Source of the DNA: Glycomyces luteolus
Lineage (GTDB): Bacteria; Actinomycetota; Actinomycetes; Mycobacteriales; Micromonosporaceae
Length of the DNA stretch: 64,000 nucleotides
Direction: 5' to 3'
NCBI RefSeq assembly: GCF_027622875.1
Contig: NZ_JAPZVP010000001.1
Location: forward strand, 148,279-212,278
Shown: positions 25,791 through 33,300 of the stretch, in pieces
Numbering within the stretch: position 1 is the first letter of the stretch
Layout: each line of letters begins with the position of its first letter
Translations under genes and position numbers: made by a program
The notes under the pieces: generated by a model
Database searches by the model: none
What the model saw: only the letters and a program-made list of their open reading frames with translations
What the model was told of the DNA's origin: nothing

Positions 25791-25911
25791 AGTGGGGGGG
25801 GGGGCGGGGGGGGGGGCGCCCCCCCCCCCCCGGGGGGGGGGGGGCCGGGGGGGGGGGGGGGCGGGGGGGGGGGCGGGGGGGGGGCGGGGGGGGGCGCCCC
25901 CCCCCCCCACT
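25791..25911. repeat. G/C homopolymer tract between convergent genes
   Basis: About 120 bases of nearly pure G and C runs. The outer edges are complementary (AGTGGGG at 25791-25797 and CCCCACT at 25905-25911). It lies exactly between two convergent genes, where a bidirectional terminator belongs. It is best explained as a stable hairpin that was not read correctly. Confidence 0.6.
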
Positions 25912-25921
25912 GCGTTCGGTG

Positions 25922-26335
25922 CTAGCCCTGGGGGAGGGCGGCGATGATGCGGGCGAGTTCGTTGCGGTCCACGCCGAAGGTGCTCACCTTGCGGTGGGTG
26001 CCGTTCGGGAGGGCCCGCATGATCTTGCCGGTGGCGACCTGGAAGTAGATGCTCTCGCCCTTGGGGGAGCCGTACGTGCGCGATTTGAAGCCGAGCGGCG
26101 AGTAGAGGCCCAGTTCGCCGTTGGCGGTGTCGAAGCGGAGGTACGGGTTCGTGGTCGAGAGGATGCCCATGAGCAGGAACAGCGGCCCCAGGATGAGGTA
26201 GATGCTGAAGCCGCCCAACGTGAGCGCGAACAGGGCGAGGACGGTGAGGAGGCTGCCGAGGACGATCATGAGCACCCGCTGGACGGTGCTGAGTCGGGCG
26301 GTGAGGAGGTAGGGGTTCTGCTGCTGCTGCGACAT
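25922..26335 (-). CDS. small membrane protein, paralog of 16207-16620
   Basis: A 137-residue protein: Gln-rich start, two hydrophobic segments (about residues 20-40 and 42-60), then a soluble domain (LRFDTANGELGLYSP, KGESIYFQVATGKIMRALP, RKVSTFGVDRNELARIIAALPQG). The length and the last two blocks match the protein at 16207-16620 closely. It lies 46 bases after the spermidine-synthase-like gene on the same strand, so it may be the last member of that operon. A PH-like fold is possible but unproven. Confidence 0.65.
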   Translation of the reverse strand: MSQQQQNPYLLTARLSTVQRVLMIVLGSLLTVLALFALTLGGFSIYLILGPLFLLMGILSTTNPYLRFDTANGELGLYSPLGFKSRTYGSPKGESIYFQVATGKIMRALPNGTHRKVSTFGVDRNELARIIAALPQG

Positions 26336-26381
26336 GTTCTATTCCTGTGGTTGTGAAGTGTGGGGTGCGCGCCAGGCTACC

Positions 26382-27959
26382 TCAGTAGTTGTTCCATTCG
26401 GATTCGACCCGGTCGAGGATCACCGGGTGCATGAGCGTGGAGGGCTCCATGTCCATGCGGTCCCGGTCGGGCGGGAAGACCTGGGCGGCTTCGATGAGCT
26501 CGGGGGTGAGAGACTGGAACGGGCCGATGGAGGTGTCGAGGCCGAGGCCGGGGGCGTCGCCGCCGGCTTGGATGAGCATGTAGCCCCAGTCGCCGAAGCT
26601 CGGCACGGAGACCCAGTACGGGGTGGGCGCGTAACCGGCAGCCTCCAAAGTGGAGGCAATGGTCCAGAACGTCTTGGGTGCGAAATACGGCGATCCGCTC
26701 TGCACGACCATGCGACCCGTCGCATTCAGGTGATCCGTTGCGAGGCCGTAGAACTCGACCGAATAGAGCTTCGCGGTCTCGGTCGCGTCGGGGTCGGGCA
26801 TGTCGACGATGATCGAGTCCCACGTACCGGTCTGCTCGCGCAGCCACGTGAACGCGTCCGCGTTGACGACCTCGACCCTCGGGTCGTTCATCGAATCGCG
26901 GTTGAGGTCCACCAGGTCGTCGAATTCGCGCGCGAGTTCGGTGACCGCGCCGTCGAGGTCGACCAGGGTCACGGTCTCGACCTCGGGGTAGCGGAGGATT
27001 TCGCGCACGGCGAGGCCGTCGCCGCCGCCGAGGACCAGGACGTGCTCGCGCGGGCCGTTCATCGCCGGGTGCACCAGCGCCTCGTGGTACCGGTACTCGT
27101 CCACTGAGGAGAATTGCAGGTCGCCGTTGAGGTAGAGCCGCAGGTCCTGTTCGCCGAACGGCGAGGCCGCCTCGGTCATGACGATCTGCTGGTACTGGCT
27201 GTCCTCGCTGTAGACGATCGGGGCCGCGTACAGCGCCTGCCGGGCCGCCGTCTCGAACCGGTCCGTGTACGTGAACGCGGCGACCAGCAGCAGCGCCGTC
27301 AGTGCGGCGACGAGTGTGAGCAGCTGCTTCGCGGCCTTCGAGAGGTCGTCGCGGAACAGGATCCAGACCAGCAGCACCCCCGCGACCGCGTTCACCGCGC
27401 CCACCAGGAGCGCGCCCTGGATCTGCCCGAAGAAGGGCAGCAGGATGAACGGGAACGCCAGGCCGCCGATGAGCCCGCCCAGGTAGTCCGCCGCGTTCAG
27501 GTCCGCGACGGCCGCGCCCGCGGCCTGCTCCCGGATGCGCTGCAGCAGTTCCATGAGCAGCGGGATCTCCGCGCCGATCAGGAGTCCGATCGCCGCGGCG
27601 ACCAGCACCAGCGGCAGGCTGTACAGGTCGGTCCATGAGAACGCCGCGTACAGCAGCATCACGCTGAACCCGCCCAGCAGCGCCAGCGCCAGCTCGACCG
27701 CCGCGAACGCCAGCGCGGGCCAGCGGCGCAGCGGCTTCGCCGCGAGCGCACCCAGGCCCATCGCGAACACCATGACCGCCAGGACGATCGACGCCTGCTT
27801 CGCGGTGTTCCCGACCAGGTAGGCGCCCAGGGTGATGAGCGCCAGTTCGTACACGAGGCCGCACGCCGAGACCGCGAACGCGGTGGCGAGCAGGCCGAAG
27901 CGCGCCAGGCGGACCCGGCGCGCCGGCATCACGGCTTGCGGGGCGACCTCAGTGGTCAA
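26382..27959 (-). CDS. membrane-fused spermidine-synthase-like protein
   Basis: A 525-residue protein with about seven transmembrane helices in the first 230 residues, then a spermidine-synthase-type Rossmann domain with GGGDGLAVREIL (AdoMet-like nucleotide loop), VTLVDLDGAV, and a VDMPDP catalytic-loop motif. The fusion is known in actinobacterial 'polyamine aminopropyltransferase' entries. Soluble SpeE makes spermidine; the substrate of the membrane form is not established. The TTG at 27959 (GAAGAAAG upstream) is preferred; an internal ATG at 27929 is possible. It is the fifth gene of a leftward operon with DUF350. Confidence 0.75.
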   Translation of the reverse strand: MTTEVAPQAVMPARRVRLARFGLLATAFAVSACGLVYELALITLGAYLVGNTAKQASIVLAVMVFAMGLGALAAKPLRRWPALAFAAVELALALLGGFSVMLLYAAFSWTDLYSLPLVLVAAAIGLLIGAEIPLLMELLQRIREQAAGAAVADLNAADYLGGLIGGLAFPFILLPFFGQIQGALLVGAVNAVAGVLLVWILFRDDLSKAAKQLLTLVAALTALLLVAAFTYTDRFETAARQALYAAPIVYSEDSQYQQIVMTEAASPFGEQDLRLYLNGDLQFSSVDEYRYHEALVHPAMNGPREHVLVLGGGDGLAVREILRYPEVETVTLVDLDGAVTELAREFDDLVDLNRDSMNDPRVEVVNADAFTWLREQTGTWDSIIVDMPDPDATETAKLYSVEFYGLATDHLNATGRMVVQSGSPYFAPKTFWTIASTLEAAGYAPTPYWVSVPSFGDWGYMLIQAGGDAPGLGLDTSIGPFQSLTPELIEAAQVFPPDRDRMDMEPSTLMHPVILDRVESEWNNY

Positions 27960-27990
27960 GACCGCATTGCTTTCTTCACGACGGCGCCGT

Positions 27991-28437
27991 TCACGACAGG
28001 GCCATGGCGATGACCCCGCCCAAGGCGACGTGCATCGCGGAGCTGACCCACACGGCCGGGTGCGGCTCCTCGTCGACGACGAGCGCGCCCAGCTGCCCGG
28101 GGGTGATCGCATCGAGGATGAGGAACGCGACGGCCATGGCGCCGAGGCCGATCACGCCGAACACGAACGTGGAGACCACGCCTTGGATGAGGTTGCCCTC
28201 GGAGGCCCAGATGGCGCCGACCACAATGAGGCCCACGCCGAGCAGGTTGGAGGACAGGAGGAGCGCGGCGTTGCGGTTGCGCTGGGTCCAGATGAGCTCC
28301 CCGAGCTTGCCGGGGGTGAGCCAGTCGACGATGAAGAACCCGAACACCATCAGGATGATGCCGATGACGCTGTAGGCGAGTGCGCCGGCGACGTCGCCCC
28401 CGAACCCTCCCAGCTGATTTTCAACCTGTGCGAGCAT
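27991..28437 (-). CDS. DUF350 membrane protein
   Basis: A 148-residue protein with four transmembrane helices in two repeated pairs, each carrying the DUF350 (YjfL-like) pattern of a FxxxDxxTPG motif: FFIVDWLTPGKLGELI near residue 38 and FLILDAITPGQLGALV near 110. DUF350 proteins occur with polyamine/ATP-grasp ligase or spermidine-synthase genes in envelope-stress operons. The spacing to the next gene is 31 bases. No catalytic residues are expected; a channel or scaffold role is a guess. Confidence 0.8.
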   Translation of the reverse strand: MLAQVENQLGGFGGDVAGALAYSVIGIILMVFGFFIVDWLTPGKLGELIWTQRNRNAALLLSSNLLGVGLIVVGAIWASEGNLIQGVVSTFVFGVIGLGAMAVAFLILDAITPGQLGALVVDEEPHPAVWVSSAMHVALGGVIAMALS

Positions 28438-28473
28438 GATGGGCTGCCTTTCCCTTACTGGATTGGGTTCGGG

Positions 28474-28938
28474 TCACTTGCCGGAGCCGGGTCCGCCGCC
28501 GCGGAACGGCGAAGGGGGCGACGACGACCAGCCCCACAGGATGAACACGGACGAGTAGTGGTTGTAGCCGCTGCGGTAGTCGTGCAGCAGGATCTTCGAG
28601 CCGCCGTTGTAGGGCGAGACGGCCACGATGTGCTTGGAGTACTGCAGGTAGTACGTGCCGCCCGAGGAGCGCTCCTCGCGGGCTTCGGCGTCGTCGTCGA
28701 TCTGGTCGGCCACCGTCGCCGGGGACGCGCTCGAGGTGTACGCCTTACCGCCGCCCTCGTCGAGGTTCGCCGCCCGCGTGTAGTGGTCGCGGATCGTGTC
28801 CGTCGGGTTCGAGAAGTTCGTGTTCATCAGGAACACCCCGCCGCAGCACAGGGCGAGCACGACGATGATCGCCGTCCAGTGCTTCCAGTTCAGGCCGCGG
28901 GTAGCGGGCGGCGGCGGGGGCGGCTGCTGGTTGCTCAT
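28474..28938 (-). CDS. DUF4247 family protein
   Basis: A 154-residue protein with a short Pro-rich cytosolic tail, one transmembrane helix (WTAIIVVLALCCGGVFL, about residues 20-38), then an extracytoplasmic domain ending in the DUF4247-like HDYRSGYNHYSSVFILWGW segment and a Gly/Pro tail. It is anchored with the domain outside the membrane. It lies in the operon between DUF2617 and DUF350 genes, an arrangement seen in other actinobacteria (recalled, not searched). Confidence 0.75.
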   Translation of the reverse strand: MSNQQPPPPPPATRGLNWKHWTAIIVVLALCCGGVFLMNTNFSNPTDTIRDHYTRAANLDEGGGKAYTSSASPATVADQIDDDAEAREERSSGGTYYLQYSKHIVAVSPYNGGSKILLHDYRSGYNHYSSVFILWGWSSSPPSPFRGGGPGSGK

Positions 28939-28978
28939 CGGTGGTCCTCGGGTCGTCCTGTCGGGGAGTCGGTTCAGC

Positions 28979-29524
28979 TTACGGTCGCGCCGCTGCTGAC
29001 TGGGGTACGCCGGCGCCGGTCGGCACCACAGTGCTCGTGGTGGTCACGACCTCGCCGTACTGCGGGTAGGTGTGGACGGTCCGCCACGACAGCGGCGCCG
29101 TCCCGGTGACCTCCAGCGCCGTGAGCGCGTCGAGGTCGTCCCCGAACACGCCCACCAGCAGGTCCGGTTCGCCGGTGCGCAGCACGGCCCGGTCGCGCAG
29201 CGACCGGACCCGTTGGCGCAGTTCGGGGACCGGGAGCTTCTCGACCTTGCACTCGTAGCGGTGCCGCCACGAGCCGACCCGCTGGCTGAACGCCTCGGGC
29301 AGGTCGGGCGCGAAGTCGGAGCGGTAGGCGAGGGTTTCGGCGATGAGCCCGTCGGGGGTCGCGACGACCGCCTGGTGGCTCGCGCCGAGGAGGCGCAGCG
29401 AGAGCCGCAGCGGACCCGCGTCGCGTTCCAGGAGGTCGAGCACCGGCATGGACGGGGCGTCGGGCCGGAAGGTGAGCGAGGCCGCCGAGACGTCGACGAA
29501 CGGCACCTCGATATGCGCTATCAG
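28979..29524 (-). CDS. DUF2617 family protein
   Basis: A cytosolic DUF2617 protein: begins IAHIEVPFVDVSAASLTF, with an LGASHQAV segment near residue 50 and a HRYECKVEKLP motif near 90, as in the family. The start is unclear. A CTG at 29524 with GGAG six bases upstream gives the expected N-terminus (181 residues). A GTG at 29506 is also possible. An ATG at 29647 would overlap the previous gene by 73 bases and add an unlikely Pro/Arg-rich leader. The role is unknown; it moves with DUF4178 and DUF4247. Confidence 0.7.
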   Translation of the reverse strand: MIAHIEVPFVDVSAASLTFRPDAPSMPVLDLLERDAGPLRLSLRLLGASHQAVVATPDGLIAETLAYRSDFAPDLPEAFSQRVGSWRHRYECKVEKLPVPELRQRVRSLRDRAVLRTGEPDLLVGVFGDDLDALTALEVTGTAPLSWRTVHTYPQYGEVVTTTSTVVPTGAGVPQSAAARP

Positions 29525-29574
29525 CGTGGGCTCCAGGGTTGAGGCGGGGGCGTTGCGATGGGGTGAGCGGGGGG

Positions 29575-30186
29575 TCAGGCCTCTTCGCTCTGGTGGTAGA
29601 TCGTGACCTGGTTGCGGTCCAGGGTAAGCCCCTTCGCCACCTCCCACTTGGCGTCGTCGCCGTACGCCTCAAACGAGAGCTTCTGGCCGCCCGGCCCCGC
29701 GTAGTCGTGGTAGCGCAGCGTACCGGTCGGCGCCAGGCCCGTCGTCGCCTCGCTCACGTACCGGGCCTTGCCCTTCTCGTCCGACCTGAACGACACGCCT
29801 TCGTGACTGAGCTCACGCGGCCCCGGCTGCAGGTCGGTGTCCGTGACCTCCTCCCACAGCACCAGCTCCACATCCGGGTCGGCCTCCACCGACAGCCAGC
29901 GCTTCACGCCCGTGCCGGTGTCGAGGAAGTGCTCGGCCCAGTGGTAGTCGCCCTCCGAGAGGCGCAGCGTGCCGCGCACCGCGAGGGTCTTGCCGTACAG
30001 CTCGACGAGGTCGGCGGCCTTGAGCCGCTTCGGGTCCCCGCGGAGCACGTCGGTGTCGGCGTCCGCGAACGGGTCGACCGGGGGACGGGGAGGGGCCGGT
30101 TCGCTCTTGCGGGAGTTCTTGCGCCACAGCCACCAGCCGACAAGCACGGCGGCGGCGATGAGCAGCAGGATGATGAAAGCTTCCAT
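29575..30186 (-). CDS. DUF4178 domain-containing membrane-anchored protein
   Basis: A 203-residue protein with an N-terminal transmembrane helix (FIILLLIAAAVLVGWWLW), a Pro-rich linker, and a DUF4178 domain (from about residue 55: a LRLSEGDYHWAEHFLD block and a YHDYAGPGGQKLSFEAYGD block). DUF4178 is an all-beta domain common in envelope-stress operons with DUF350. It is the first gene of the leftward operon. It is divergent from the NAD-glutamate dehydrogenase gene over a 185-base promoter region. Confidence 0.8.
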   Translation of the reverse strand: MEAFIILLLIAAAVLVGWWLWRKNSRKSEPAPPRPPVDPFADADTDVLRGDPKRLKAADLVELYGKTLAVRGTLRLSEGDYHWAEHFLDTGTGVKRWLSVEADPDVELVLWEEVTDTDLQPGPRELSHEGVSFRSDEKGKARYVSEATTGLAPTGTLRYHDYAGPGGQKLSFEAYGDDAKWEVAKGLTLDRNQVTIYHQSEEA

Positions 30187-30323
30187 GGTGTTGCCTTCAC
30201 TCGGTGGGTGCGGGATGGTTCCTTGACGTCACTCTACCGCCAAGTTGGCAATACTGGTGTAACCGCTGTGTCGCCTGAGAACCCTACGATGCCGTGGCAG
30301 ATCCCTAAGATCTAGCCTGTAGA

Positions 30324-30345
30324 CGGCCCACGACGAGGTGGGCCG
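30324..30345 (+). promoter_or_regulatory. leader hairpin before the glutamate dehydrogenase gene
   Basis: CGGCCCAC and its complement GTGGGCCG flank a 6-base loop, 26 bases before the GTG start. It may affect mRNA stability or translation, or be part of an operator. Confidence 0.35.
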
Positions 30346-30371
30346 AGTCGAATCGGACTGGAGATCGAGAC

Positions 30372-33300
30372 GTGTTGGCGTTCATCGGCGACGAAGAGTT
30401 CCGCGAGACCCTCCCCGACCGGGAGGAACTGCTCCAGGAGGCCGCCCGGCTGGCCGGATCCGACGCATCACTGGCAAGGCTGGTCGAGCTCTACTGGAGC
30501 CTCGTCTCCGACGACGACCTCGTCGGACGCAGCGCCCAGCAGCTCCTCGAGACCACCGCCCACCACCGGCGCATGGCCGAAGTGCGCGCCCCCGGCCAGA
30601 TCGCCCTCGAACTCGACTGCCCCGAGGACGCCGAAGGCCCCGACGCCGCCTCCTCCACCCGCGTCGACATCGTCTGCGACGACTCCCCGTTCCTCGTGGA
30701 CTCCCTCACCGGCCTGTTCAACGAGCACGGCATCGACGTCTCCGTGTTCGTCCACCCCATCGTCCCCGTCCGCCGCGACGACGAGGGCGCCCTCACCGCG
30801 GCCCCCGCCGACGGCGGCCGCCCCGAATCCTGGATGCACATCGAGACGCAGCGCGTCGCCGACCCCGCGTTCCTCGCCGAACTCGAACAGGACATCCTCG
30901 AAGTCCTCTCCGACGTCAGCGCGTGCGTCACCGACTGGCAGGCCATGCGCGCCAAAGCCCTCCAGATCGCCGAAGACCTCGACCGCGTCGCCCACGGCGT
31001 TGAATGCACCACCCCGCTCCCCGTGCCCCCCAAGGACATCGACGACACCGTCGAACTGCTCCGCTGGCTCGCCGACGACAAGTTCACGTTCCTCGGCTTC
31101 CGCCAGTACCGGCTCACCGGCGAAGGCGACGACGAGGCGCTCACGCCCCTGGCCGAGACCGGCCTGGGCCTGCTGCGCAAGGCGCCCACCGCGCCGCGCC
31201 CGCTCTCCTCCTTCAACACCGACGCGCGCTCGCAGATCAGCGAGAAGCGGCTCCTGGTGATCACCAAGTCGAACGCCCGCTCCACCGTCCACCGCACGTC
31301 CTTCATGGACTACATCGGGGTGAAGACCTTCGACGCCAACGGGGAACCCGACGGCGAACTGCGCTTCCTCGGCCTGTTCACCTCCGCCGCGTACCTCTCG
31401 AGCGTCACCGAGCTGCCAGTGGTGCGCCGCAAAGTGGAGGACGTGCTCGCCCGCTCGGGCGTGACCCTCTCCTCCCACTCCGGGAAGGACCTCGTCACCG
31501 CCCTCGAGACCTACCCCCGCGACGAGCTGTTCCAGGCCCGCACCGACGACCTGTACACGACCGCGATGGGCGTACTGCGCCTCGCCGGGCGCCGCCGCCT
31601 GCGCCTGTTCGCGCGCCGGGACGTCTACGGCCGCTTCTACTCCTGCCTCGTCTACCTGCCGCGCGACCGGTACAACACCGAGAACCGGCAGAAGATCGAG
31701 GAGATCCTCCGCCGCCGCCTGCGCGGCTCCCAGATCGACTACGACGCCCGCGTCACCGAATCGGTGCTCGCCCGCCTCCACTTCGTGGTCCGCATCGACC
31801 CGTTCGCCGACCACCCGCCCGTCGACGTCGACGCGATCCAAGCCGAACTCGCCGACGCGACCCGGTCCTGGGACGCCGACCTCGTGCTCCAGCTCGACCA
31901 CCACATCGGTGAGGGCCAGGCGCGGACCCTCGCGAAGGCCTACGCGAGCGCGTACCCGCCCGCGTACAAGGCCGAGCACCCGCCGATCGACGCCGCCAAG
32001 GACATCGCGAAGCTCGAGATGCTGCGCGAACCGGGCGACATGGAACTGCAGCTGTTCCGCCGCGGCGGCGACGACGCCGACGTCCACTTCAAGGTCTACG
32101 CGTTCGAGCAGCCAGTCGGGCTCTCCGAAGCGCTCCCGGTGCTGCGCCACCTCGGCGTGCGAGTCGCCGAGGAGCGCCCCTACCACATCAAACGCGCCGA
32201 CGGCACCATCCACCTGCACGACTTCGGCCTCCAACTGCCCGGCCGAGCCGCCGAATCGGTGCCGCAGCTGCGCATCCGCTTCGAGAACGCGTTCCGCGCG
32301 GCCTGGACCGGCGAGGCCGAATCGGACCCGTTCAACGAGCTCGTGATCGCCGCCGGGCTCACCTGGCGGCAGGTCGTGGTGCTGCGCGCGCTCGCGAAAT
32401 ACCTGCGCCAGTGCGGGTTCGTGTTCTCCCAGGCGTTCATCGCCTCCACGCTGGGCGCCTACCCGGCGATCGCGGCGAACCTGGTGCGGCTCTTCGAAGC
32501 CCGCTTCGACCCGCGCGTCGGCGCCGACCGCGCCGCGGCCGTGGAGCGCATCGACGCGTCGCTCGCCGAAGGCCTCGCGGCCGTCCCCAACCTCGACGCC
32601 GACCGGATCCTGCGCGCCTTCCTGACACTGATCCGCTCGACCCTGCGGACCTCGTACTTCCAGCGCGCCGCCTCGGGCCGCCCGAAGGAGTACGTGGCGT
32701 TCAAATTCGACGCCAGGGCGATCGACTTCCTGCCCAAACCCCGCCCTATGTTCGAAGTGTTCGTGTACTCCCCGAACTTCGAGGGCGTCCACATGCGCTA
32801 CGGGCGGGTCGCGCGCGGCGGCCTGCGCTGGTCGGACCGCAAGGAGGACTTCCGGACCGAGATCCTCGGGCTGGTGAAGGCCCAGGAAGTCAAGAACACC
32901 GTGATCACGCCGGTGGGCGCGAAGGGCGGGTTCGTGCTCAAGCGGACCGACTTCAACGACCGCGCCGATTTCCAGGCCGAAGGGGTCGCACGGTACCGGG
33001 AGTTCATCTCGGCGCTGCTCGACATCACCGACAACCGCGACGCCGACAACACGGTGGTGCCGCCGCCGAACGTCGTCCGACACGACGGCGACGACCCCTA
33101 CCTCGTGGTCGCCGCCGACAAGGGCACGGCGACGTTCTCGGACGTCGCGAACGGCGTGGCCGCCGAATACGGGTTCTGGCTCGGCGACGCGTTCGCCTCC
33201 GGCGGCTCGGTCGGCTACGACCACAAGAAGATGGGCATCACCGCAAGGGGCGCCTGGGAATCGGTGAAACGCCACTTCCGCGCCGAAGGCCTGGACACCC

